The position numbers and the translations under genes were made by a program. From Sphingobacteriales bacterium (GTDB lineage: Bacteria > Bacteroidota > Bacteroidia > Chitinophagales > UBA2359), in contig JADJTG010000014.1 in assembly GCA_016711285.1 (NCBI GenBank), forward strand, positions 443,300-507,299: DNA of 64,000 bases, given 5' to 3'. The notes beneath the pieces are model-generated. The model saw only the letters and a program-made list of their open reading frames with translations. It had not been told where the DNA came from and did not search any database. Below, in pieces: positions 46,265-53,716 of the stretch (its first letter is position 1; each line of letters opens with the position of its first letter).

Positions 46265-48357
46265 CTATAAAGCCAAACGAAAACCGAAATAGTAGGCACG
46301 ACGATCGGGGAAACTGCCGTCGCGATTAGCTACACGGCAGTCTGGCAAATAGCTTTCCCAACTACCGCCCCGAAGCACACGGTGTGAGCTAGAATTCGGT
46401 CCGGTGGGGTTGGTAGTCGGGCTAATTTTGTAATAGTTGCAATCGTACCAATCTTGGCACCATTCCCACACATTGCCGCTCATATCGTATAGCCCGAGTT
46501 CGTTGGCTTGTTTTTGCCCTACGGTGCAGGTTATATTGTCGATATCGTACCAGCCTACTTGTTCAAGATTATTACTACCTGCATAGGTATAGCCTTTGCT
46601 GTATTTACCCCCTCGGGCGGCGTATTCCCATTCGGCTTCGGTGGGCAGCCGGAAATCGGCGGGCTGTCCCGCTTTTTCCATTATAGCGTTCAGCTTTTTT
46701 ATAAACGCTTGGGCATCTTCCCAACTCACGCTTCCTACGGGCAGGTTGTCGCCTTTCCAGTGGCTGGGGTTGTTGTGCATGACTGCCTGCCACTGGGCTT
46801 GGGTGAGGGGGTATTTGGCTATTTGGTAGCTGCTTAGGGTTACTTGGTGTATGGGTTTTTCATCGCTATCTTCATTGCTGCCCATCATAAAGGAGCCGCC
46901 TTCTACTTCTACCATATCGGCGAGGAGTTGTTGGAGGGGGGCGGGGAGTGTTTTTAGTTTTTCGGCTTGTTCGCGGGCTTGGCGTTGGCGTTCTGCTTCT
47001 TCTCTTTCTCTGGCTTCTTGGGCGGCTTTTTTCGCGGGCTTGGCGTTCTTTGCTTGTCGCTGTTCTTCTTCGCGGGCTTGGTGTTGGCGTTCGGCTTCTT
47101 CGCGTTCTCTTGCTTCTTGTGCGGCTTTTGTTTTTGTATTTTCCGCTCGGCGGCTTCGTCAATTTTGCGTTTTTCTTCGCGTTTGGCTTGTAGTTCGGCG
47201 TTTTCTTGCAAAAATTGGTTTTGGGCGTTTTGCAATATTTGTTGCAGTTCGTTGCGGTGGTTTTCGGGTAGGCAGTCGGTGGCGTTGGTATCTATGAGTT
47301 GGAGGGTGGTGGTGGTATAGGGCTTGGGCAGGGCTTGCAGCATCCAGTAGCCGTCAATGAGGTTTTGTACTTGGGCGGCTACTATGAGGGCAAGGGCGGT
47401 TTCGAGGGTTTCGGTGGAGTTGTGTTGTGTTTTTATTTCCATAATTTGGCTGCGTTTGAGGGTAAAGGCAACAAAGTCGTCTTGCTCGTCGGTGGCGAGG
47501 TAGGGTATGTAGTCGTCGTCGAAAGCGAGGTGTTCTTTTACAATGCCGGTGTGCTGTATGCGAATGTCGAGGCTGCTGCCGTTCATTTGTGCATAAATGA
47601 CCATAGCGGGCAGTTGGGCAAGCTCCTGACTGAGCAGCAAGCGGGCGTGTTCGCCGTCCATATTTTTGCGGGTAATGTCGTTCACAAGGGCATAATTGCC
47701 GCTATTGCTGTTGTGGCGGTTGAGCAGGTTAAAGGCTTCCTGCACGGGGTTGAAGTATTTGATGTCGCTATCGAAGTGGGTGTTGAACAACACAACGGGG
47801 CGTTGAATGCCGTGTTGAGTTTTGTGGCGGTGCTGCTGCAACACGGATATAGGTGTGGCACCGCGCTGTTCTAAGTAGCGCAAATAGGCGGCGTGGTGTT
47901 GCTGCTCAATATTGCGTTGGTGTGCCAGCAAGTTGTCCAATACTTTGAGCTTCCCTTGTGCATCGGTTTGTCGGTCGAGTAGGTCGAGGTCGTGGAGTTG
48001 TTTTTGGTGAAACGCTTCCAAATCGTGGCGGTGCTTTTGTTCGAGCATTTGGGCGTTGTGGTGCTGCCTAACAAGCTCCAATTTTTCGGCGTGCCATTGG
48101 CGTTCGGCTTCTATTTCTTTGGTAAAAGCCTGTTGGTTTTCTTGCAACAGCAGTTGGTGGCGGCGGTTGTGGGCATCGTTGGCGGCGCGGTACAGGAAAT
48201 TTAGTTCGGCGTTTTCTTTTTCAAAAGAGAGTCGGTCGCGTTGGAGGGCTAAACCGTCGTAGCGCGATTGATTGCTTCTAAACAAAGAGGTAACGTTGTT
48301 GGCTATCATACTCAAAGAACTCAAAGCCAATAGGGGTGGAATAGGAGGAATAGGCAT
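46265..48357 (-). CDS. coiled-coil protein with C-terminal FGE/C-type-lectin-like domain, one frameshift
   Basis: About 697 codons, one base short near 47125 (an A run before GCCGCAC). Residues 1-180 are a Gln/His-rich coiled coil (ENAELNFLYRAANDAHNRRH, QQAFTKEIEAERQWHAEKLE). Residues 180-390 are an unrecognised globular domain (PVVLFNTHFDSDIKYFNPVQ). A second charged coiled coil (EAREREEAERQRQAREQAEK) leads to a formylglycine-generating-enzyme-like domain (VEGGSFMMGS, RLPTEAEWEYAARGG, NVWEWCQDWY, RVLRGGSW, CRVANRD, GFRLAL). The paired active-site Cys of true FGE is missing (SWESYLPDC in place of a YLC..SYC pattern), so it is likely a binding domain. Its last variable codons nearly all end in C or T, and a hairpin follows the stop, as in targets of diversity-generating retroelements. 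No reverse transcriptase is in the window. Confidence 0.78.
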
Positions 48358-48446
48358 AATGTTTTAGTTTTTTGTGTTAAGTAATTAGGTTAATGAAAAA
48401 ATGTGTTGAGTGTTTTAAAATGTCGCACTTAGGTCGCGGGGTATTT

Positions 48447-48656
48447 TCATAGCACCAATACTTCATCTTTTACAAAATGAAGGCGCAGCAAAGTCGGCAT
48501 TTCGTGGGGTTCAAAATGACAGCGCACCGCATCGGCTATTTGCGTTTTGAGTTCGGCGTAGGTATCGGCTTCGGTGAAAACAGCCTGCCCAAGAGCTTGT
48601 GCTGTGTAGCCGCCTTCGGGTGCCTCTTGTATCAGAAATATGAGTTCGGCGTTCAT
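48447..48656 (-). CDS. HicB-like small protein (MNAELIF family)
   Basis: 69 aa: MNAELIFLIQEAPEGGYTAQ, ALGQAVFTEADTYAELKTQI, ADAVRCHFEPHEMPTLLRLH, FVKDEVLVL. This is the HicB-like fold (strand, EGGYTA, FTEADTY, helix) of proteins often mislabelled as 2-oxoisovalerate dehydrogenase and found beside HicA toxins. No hicA follows; the coiled-coil/lectin-like gene starts 89 bp downstream. Two broken copies of its 5' end lie at 50343-50414 and 50991-51068. Confidence 0.75.
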   Translation of the reverse strand: MNAELIFLIQEAPEGGYTAQALGQAVFTEADTYAELKTQIADAVRCHFEPHEMPTLLRLHFVKDEVLVL

Positions 48657-48910
48657 TCGTTTTTAAGTTTTAATATTAGATGTATATTTTTGGGCGTTGA
48701 AAAATACACAAACTTTATCAGGCAAACAAGAGCCGCCCTTTGGGTGTAGGTATGGGGCGTTGCAGGGCGGTGGCGGTTTCTATCCATTCGGCAATGATTG
48801 TTTCGGCATTTTGTAAACATTCGGCATAAGTCGCCCCGTCCGCTTTGCAGCCTGCCAATTCGGGTATCTCGGCAATATAGGCTTGGTCGGGTTCGCTCCA
48901 ATATAGGATA

Positions 48911-50020
48911 ATACCATTAAAACAACTATTTGGCATAGTTATTATGGTATGGTAATTATGTCATTACCCATAGAACTTATCATAAAAGAGTCAGCAGATT
49001 ACCTAAAACAGCTACATAAAAAAGCCAAAAGGAAGGGCGTTTCTAAAATAAAGATGTTGATGAATATCCAAAGCGGTATCCACCACAATCATCTTCTTGC
49101 CATCAAGTCAGGGGCTTCTGTGCGTTCGATAAACAGGTGGAAAGCTACTTACCAATCGCAGGGACTTGATGGATTGCTCAGGGACAATAGAGGTGGTGAT
49201 TTCCGTAGCCAACTCGAGACAGCAGACAAGGAGCGGATATCGCAAAGCTAAAAGATCCCAAGAATGGGTTGCGCAGCTACAAAGAAGCACAGCAGTGGCT
49301 GAAGTCGGAGTTGGGTATTGAAAAACAATACAATACGGTAAGGATGTATCTGAAGCGAAACTTTGGCACAAAACTCAAGGTGGGTAGAAAAAGCCATATC
49401 AAAAAGGACGAAGCGGCGGTTGATACTTTTAAAAAACTTATCAAACACGCTAGAAGGCATTAAAAATAAGGAGTTTCGTCTTTCAGGCTGCCAGTGTATA
49501 AATATTTATGTTGCTGACGAAAGCAGGGTCGGGTTATTGCCCAATATAAGACGATGCCTTACCGCAAAGGGCGTAAAACCCATCGTAGCTTACCAACATC
49601 GCTTCCAAAACTTCTATCTCTTTGGTGCCTATTCCCCATCAACGGAGAAAATCTTACCTTAGAAATGCCTTACTGTAATACGGTCTGCTTTCAAATATTT
49701 ATAGATAAACTCTCCGTACAAAAGCCTGAAGAATTCAAGATAATTCTACTTGACAATGGTGCTTTTCACCACAGCCGACAATTGGTAATTCCTAAAAATA
49801 TTCATCTGTTGTTTATTCCTCCTTACTCTCCCGAATTAAACCCCGCAGAGATGATATGGCGATTCATCAAGGGCAAAACTGCTAACATTATTTGCAAAGA
49901 TCTGGAAGAACTCTCCGCCAAAGTCACTGATATTATCAACGATATGAGTAACGTTATCATTCAATCCATTACAGGTTGGAAACTTTTTACAAACTGTGCC
50001 TTTTAGATGTTTATTTGGTA
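48911..50020 (+). mobile_element. IS630-family insertion sequence, 1110 bp
   Basis: Bounded by TA at 48909-48910 and 50021-50022, the IS630/Tc1 target duplication. Terminal inverted repeats are imperfect: left ATACCATTAAAACAACTATT, right (complement) TACCAAATAAACATCTAAAA, both continuing into GGCA(T/C)AG. One extra A at the left end leaves TAA as an alternative duplication. The element interrupts hicB. A decayed second copy lies at 52779-53128. Confidence 0.88.
48949..50006 (+). pseudogene. IS630 transposase, frameshifted
   Basis: The protein is spread over four frames: 48949-49245 (helix-turn-helix domain, GASVRSINRWKATYQSQGLD), 49246-49440 (LRSYKEAQQWLKSELGIEKQ), 49440-49640 (INIYVADESRVGLLPNIRRC with the first Asp) and 49640-50006 (ILLDNGAFHHS with the second Asp; PYSPELNPAEMIWRFIKGK with the Glu). 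All three DDE residues are there, but three frameshifts separate them, so as read it is inactive. Consensus error at some of them is possible. Confidence 0.85.
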
Positions 50021-50043
50021 TAATTTCGTACTTAAAAGCAGGT

Positions 50044-50307
50044 TTATTCTTTGTCATTGTTGCTGTGTTGTATATTAAAATCGTTGTGTAATTGATATTT
50101 GAGCAATAATTCACGTACTTGTTTCACTTGATAGGGTTTGGCTTATTTGTCGTGTCGGGCTTGCAAATTGATAATGTCGGGAATATCCTCTTTGGTAAAA
50201 ATATGGTGGCTTCCTTTTATTCTCTCCGTAAATCCGAGGCGGAGCAAAAGTGTGCAAAGATCGCTGAAAGCCATATTTCGGTCGGATAAACCCGACACAA
50301 TACCCAT
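50044..50307 (-). pseudogene. hicA-like toxin with an internal stop codon
   Basis: From ATG 50307: MGIVSGLSDRNMAFSDLCTL, LLRLGFTERIKGSHHIFTKE, DIPDIINLQARHDK, then TAA at 50145-50143, then AKPYQVKQVRELLLKYQLHN, DFNIQHSNNDKE and the real stop at 50044. GSHHIF holds the HicA catalytic His. The inactivating stop replaces the codon before AKPYQVKQ, where relatives have Lys/Arg. The 54-aa product lacks the last helix. It pairs with the split hicB directly downstream. Confidence 0.82.
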
Positions 50308-50342
50308 TTTAAAATTTTGGCTATTTTGGTCATATTTCGCTG

Positions 50343-50414
50343 TTATAGTCCATCAAATTTTATATCAGCACCCGCCGATGCCTCCTGTATCAGAAATATG
50401 AGTTCGGCGTTCAT
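50343..50414 (-). pseudogene. 5' fragment of the MNAELIF-type HicB-like gene
   Basis: ATG 50414: MNAELIFLIQEA is identical at protein level to the intact gene at 48656, then SAGADIKFDGL and a stop. Its 5' flank differs from the other two copies. It sits between hicAB module 1 and the broken hicA, so it marks a module boundary. Confidence 0.8.
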
Positions 50415-50453
50415 TATGTCACTATTTCGTGGGTTTTAAAAAAAGTACAAGAC

Positions 50454-50660
50454 TCATAAGTCATCTTCCCCAACCTCCATAATTTTGAGCAATGCCTTGA
50501 GCAAGCCGATTTTTAAAGGTACATTGCCATGCACAGGAATAGATAGCCGTTCTACTCTGCCTTGTTTGGCATAAATATAGTGGCTGCCTTGTATTCTTTT
50601 AAGTTGCCAACCTGATTTTTCAGCTATTGCGCAAAGTTGTTTTCCGGATAGCTGTTTCAT
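50454..50660 (-). CDS. hicA: HicA-family toxin (mRNA interferase)
   Basis: 68 aa, normal HicA size. KQLSGKQLCAIAEKSGWQLK, RIQGSHYIYAKQGRVERLSI, PVHGNVPLKIGLLKALLKIM. The double-stranded-RNA-binding-like fold with catalytic His in GSHYIY is clear. ATG overlaps the stop of the upstream hicB by 4 nt (ATGA), so the antitoxin comes first and the two are translationally coupled. Looks intact. Confidence 0.92.
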   Translation of the reverse strand: MKQLSGKQLCAIAEKSGWQLKRIQGSHYIYAKQGRVERLSIPVHGNVPLKIGLLKALLKIMEVGEDDL

Positions 50661-50860
50661 ATTGCAATTTCCATTACCTGAGTATTAGGTGTGTCTTTAG
50701 GCAAATCCACATCTACCGCCAAACAACCTTCAATAGCTTCGTATAAATTTTGCAATAAGTCTTCAAATGTTTCACCTTGTGTCAGGCAGCCCGGAATTGC
50801 AGGCACTTCTGCCCAATAGCCGCCTTCTTCAGCCTGATGAATAAGTACTTTTATTTTCAC
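50657..50860 (-). CDS. hicB: HicB-family antitoxin
   Basis: 67 aa: MKIKVLIHQAEEGGYWAEVP, AIPGCLTQGETFEDLLQNLY, EAIEGCLAVDVDLPKDTPNT. The partial RNase H fold of HicB, with GGYWAEVPAIPGC as its typical motif. It binds and neutralises HicA encoded next to it. No separate DNA-binding domain is present in this short form. Confidence 0.93.
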   Translation of the reverse strand: MKIKVLIHQAEEGGYWAEVPAIPGCLTQGETFEDLLQNLYEAIEGCLAVDVDLPKDTPNTQVMEIAI

Positions 50861-50990
50861 GGCGATTTTTTTATAAAGATATGATTTTTTAATTTAAACA
50901 CCAAAAGCCAAACCTTCGGAGATTGCGAACTACAGCTTGGATTTTTATTTTTTTTTAGCTCTATAAATGAAGAGGATACCCTCCTTATAA

Positions 50991-51068
50991 CTAAAAGGCA
51001 ACACGAAAACCGCAGTCGCAGTTCTGGTCGCCAGCCTCCTGTATCAGAAATATGAGTTCGGCGTTCAT
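50991..51068 (-). pseudogene. in-frame deletion scar: HicB-like start fused to the tail of a lost lectin-like gene
   Basis: ATG 51068 reads MNAELIFLIQEA, as in the intact gene at 48656 and with the same upstream AAACTTAAAAACGA. It then passes straight into GDQNCDCGFRVAF and a stop. The second half, and about 50 bp after it, match the end of the FGE/lectin-like gene (GFRLAL, then a stop, a GGGAGGGTATCC-type hairpin and CATTTATAGAGCTAAAAAAA). So a second copy of the locus at 46265-48656 existed, and one deletion fused its first 12 codons to its last 13. Confidence 0.85.
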
Positions 51069-51093
51069 TCGTTTTTAAGTTTATGATGTCATC

Positions 51094-51840
51094 TTATTTA
51101 ATAAAAGCAAGATAAGCGGCGGCTTCTACAAAACTGTCGCTTGTACCTACCCAATTGCCGTTGGCATCGTAAATCTTGCCGCCGTCCACCTTTCCCCAAT
51201 AGTCGTTAGCAATTGACCAACCTTGGTTATGTATCTCGCCCTTTTGGTTTACGTTGCAAATGAGGCGGTCATTGCCTCCGTGGTTGTTAATATCGTATAT
51301 ATAATCAGTGAGTCCGTCTGAGCTATGCGTTACAAATCCTACTTTTTCTATCGTGCCGTCTAATTTGTGTTGATAGATAATATCGTCAATCACTTCAATT
51401 TTTACTTGTCCGTCGCTATATGCCGAGTGTAGTTGGAGGTGGTTGTCGTTGTTGTCTAAATGGCTGTGTTCGTTGGGCAAACTGTGAGGTTGGTGTGCCA
51501 AAATCGGCTGTTGTAGTTGTTGTTCAAAATGATTAAAATCGGGCAGCCCAAAATTATTGAGGTTTGGCAATCCAGCATCGTTCAAAATAGAGGGGTCGTT
51601 TAAGTTCAAAGCAGCAGCATCTGTATCGGGGTTCAGGAAGGAAGCGGGGTCTTCCAAAATAGGGAATCCACTTTCATTAAAAAAATCGGTAGTGGGTTGA
51701 TGCTGATGCAAATCCGCAATATTGTTTTGCTCCATAGCATCATCAAAACCCGAAGTATCCACTTGGTTAAGCGGGTTGCTGTGGTTTAAGTCGTCGGCAA
51801 AATTTTTGAATGCCTCGAATTGTGTCAGTAGGTTGTCCAT
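51094..51840 (-). CDS. Asn/Asp/His-rich protein, unknown function
   Basis: 248 aa, no signal peptide. Residues 1-125 are low-complexity and rich in N, D, L, Q and H (NPDTDAAALNLNDPSILNDA, FNHFEQQLQQPILAHQPHSL). Residues 130-248 look folded: SAYSDGQVKIEVIDDIIYQH, YIYDINNHGGNDRLICNVNQ, GWSIANDYWGKVDGGKIYDA, NGNWVGTSDSFVEAAAYLAF. No family recognised. It lies directly upstream of the scarred HicB-like/lectin-like locus on the same strand and may belong to that accessory module. Confidence 0.6.
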   Translation of the reverse strand: MDNLLTQFEAFKNFADDLNHSNPLNQVDTSGFDDAMEQNNIADLHQHQPTTDFFNESGFPILEDPASFLNPDTDAAALNLNDPSILNDAGLPNLNNFGLPDFNHFEQQLQQPILAHQPHSLPNEHSHLDNNDNHLQLHSAYSDGQVKIEVIDDIIYQHKLDGTIEKVGFVTHSSDGLTDYIYDINNHGGNDRLICNVNQKGEIHNQGWSIANDYWGKVDGGKIYDANGNWVGTSDSFVEAAAYLAFIK

Positions 51841-52133
51841 AAGAAAAAAATTTTTTAGGTATATGAAATAATAAGGTCAATAATGAATAAGGCAGTCCTA
51901 TAATTTTGAGTTTTCATTTAGCAAAATCTCGCTTACATATACTCAATAATTACATATAAAATTAAAAAAACATTTTCGATAAAAAACAGCTTTTTATAAA
52001 AAAAAGTTTCTACAAAATATATAAAATTCCTTACAATTATCAACATTTTTCATAACGCATTGATATTCATTCTTTTTTTTAACATAAAATATCCGCAGTG
52101 CGGCAAACTGTTATACAAAAACAAGATAATAAT
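51841..52133. other. AT-rich intergenic stretch left of the IS1 relic
   Basis: No gene seen. It should contain the promoter of the leftward gene starting at 51840. Ends where the IS1 left end (GGTAGTGTTATCAATTA) begins. Confidence 0.45.
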
Positions 52134-52778
52134 GGTAGTGTTATCAATTAGTTGATAATATTGTATTTTTGCAAAAAAAGAAAAAAGGCTAAGTCAAATG
52201 TATCAGTGTCATAAATGTAGCGGCACAAATATAGTGAAAAATGGCACGAATGTAAGTGGCTCACAACGCTATAAGTGTAAAGATTGTGGAGTGTGTCGGG
52301 TCTTAGTCCCCAAACGCAAAAGTGCATAAATAGATAAAGAAGCGGTATTTCGCACCTTTGAGGAGCGCAATAGTTATCGTTCTACGGGCAGGATCTTCGA
52401 AATTAGTCATACAACTGTGTTTAAGTGGTTTAAAAAAAGCCCAAGGATTAGCACCATTTAAAAGCACGGTACAAGCAGCACAGGCAGATACTGTATTGGA
52501 AGTAGATGAGATATTTTCTTACATACTACTAAAAATCAATCACATACGAATATGGATAGCAGAGAATAAGCAAACGAGGCAGATTGTTTCCTTTTTTATG
52601 GGGACGGTACAATGGATAGTTGCAAGCGTATGTGGCGGAAATTACCCTACAGTTATCTGCGATGCAATAGTTTTTCTAATTTTTGGCAATCATATAATTG
52701 CCTGCCACAAACTACTCATACCAAAGTGGGAAAAGAAACAGGTTTTACTAAGCACGTCGAAAGATTAAATAATACCAA
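52134..52778 (+). mobile_element. IS1-family relic, truncated by an IS630 copy
   Basis: Left end GGTAGTGTTATCAATTAGTT. The transposase starts at 52198 with the IS1 zinc-finger part (MYQCHKCSGTNIVKNGTNVS, YKCKDCGVC, LVPKRK), has an in-frame TAA at 52327, continues IDKEAVFRTFEERNSYRSTG, and shifts frame in an A run to TVLEVDEIFSYIL and RIWIAENKQTRQIVSFFMG. It ends at TKVGKETGFTKHVERLNNT. The last ~20 codons are replaced by the IS630 end at 52779. The element cannot move by itself. Confidence 0.82.
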
Positions 52779-53128
52779 ATAAATACCTAAAAGGCACAGT
52801 TTGTAAAAAGTTTCCAACCTGTAATGGATTGAATGATAACGTTACTCATATCGTTGATAATATCAGTGACTTTGGCGAGGATTTCTTCGAGATCTTTGCA
52901 AATAATGTTAGTAGTTCTGCCCTTGATGTATCGCCATATCATCTCGGCGGGGTTTAATTCGGGCGAGTAAGGAGGAACAAACAGGCAGATGAATGTTTTT
53001 AGTAGAAGCTATCGTCTTGCTCAAGTTTTTTTAAAAGAATCAACCGCCGGATTTCCACCTGTTTATTGAATGCAGAGAAGCTTCCGACTTGATGGCGAGA
53101 ATATGATTGTGATAGATACCGCTTTGGA
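52779..53128 (-). mobile_element. decayed IS630 copy inserted in the IS1 relic
   Basis: Begins ATACCAAATAAATACCTAAA, the same end as the IS630 at 50020. On the minus strand it carries the last ~55 codons of the transposase (PELNPAEMIW, IICKDLEE, DIINDMSNVIIQSITGWKLF, TNCAF). Short pieces of the 5' half follow (CCAAAGCGGTATC..., AATAAACAGGTGGAAA). Two internal deletions have removed most of the gene and the left terminal repeat. Confidence 0.8.
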
Positions 53129-53240
53129 AACAGTAGTATTTTTTTTAAAATTAAAAGCAAATTTAAAAAAACAACACATACATACTATCTTTTTTTACAA
53201 AAAATAGTCCCCATAAAAAACACCTTTTCCAATCCCTTTT

Positions 53241-53675
53241 TTACCCCAGCGTCTTTTCCATATAATAATGCGGAATACGCACCTCATAAAAGAGGTCGCC
53301 GATGATGTCGTAGCCCAGGCGGTCGTAAAACAATGCCACCGACTCGCGGGCGTGGCAGCACAATGTTTTTGCTCCTTTTTGGCGTGCCCATAATTCTGCA
53401 AAAAGCATCATTGCTTTGCCGATGCCCCTGCCCTGCCACTCCGGCTCTACCGCCACCTGCCGTATGCGATAGTGGTCCTTATTTTCTTCTTTGGTCAAAA
53501 TAAAGCAGCCGATGAGGGTATCGCCGTCAAAAAAGCCAAAAAGCTCGTCATTGGCTTCCTGTGCCAACTGCTCCTCATCAAATTCCAAACCCAAAGGGCG
53601 GCGCAACACGCGATAGCGCAAATCCAACATAGCCTCGTATTCAGGCGACTGATAAGCAAGCGGTTTACATTTCAT
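53241..53675 (-). CDS. GNAT family N-acetyltransferase
   Basis: 144 aa, ElaA/YitI-like GNAT size. YRIRQVAVEPEWQGRGIGKA holds the acetyl-CoA-binding Q-x-x-G-x-G loop. LFGFFDGDTLIGCFIL and FYDRLGYDIIGDLFYEVRIP, HYYMEKTL fit the C-terminal part of small-molecule or N-terminal acetyltransferases. The substrate is unknown. It is 41 bp upstream of nothing on this strand and downstream of the CcmF-like gene, possibly co-transcribed with it. Confidence 0.88.
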   Translation of the reverse strand: MKCKPLAYQSPEYEAMLDLRYRVLRRPLGLEFDEEQLAQEANDELFGFFDGDTLIGCFILTKEENKDHYRIRQVAVEPEWQGRGIGKAMMLFAELWARQKGAKTLCCHARESVALFYDRLGYDIIGDLFYEVRIPHYYMEKTLG

Positions 53676-53716
53676 ATTTTTTTTGCGGTATGTATCGTGA
53701 AAAAATCAGGCAAAAG

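Larger units (their letters stand above)
48718..50057 (-). pseudogene. hicB: hicB antitoxin split by an IS630 element
   Basis: The 5' part lies at 50057-50022: ATG then TKNKPAFKYEII. The rest is at 48910-48718: ILYWSEPDQAYIAEIPELAG, CKADGATYAECLQNAETIIA, EWIETATALQRPIPTPKGRL, LFA. Removing 48911-50020 and one TA copy restores KYEIILYWSEPDQAY, a normal HicB start. An ATG inside the IS end (48936) creates the hybrid N-terminus MPNSCFNG joined to IILYWSEPDQ, so a 72-aa HicB may still be made. It overlaps the stop of the upstream hicA-like gene by 14 nt. Confidence 0.88.

Noticed and set aside
46265..46915. Active formylglycine-generating enzyme or sulfatase activator
   Set aside because: The paired copper-binding cysteines are missing and no sulfatase is nearby; it is the C-terminal domain of a larger coiled-coil protein.
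48736..48936. Intact HicB gene starting at 48936
   Set aside because: The first codons lie in the IS630 terminal repeat; the natural start is at 50057 on the other side of the element.
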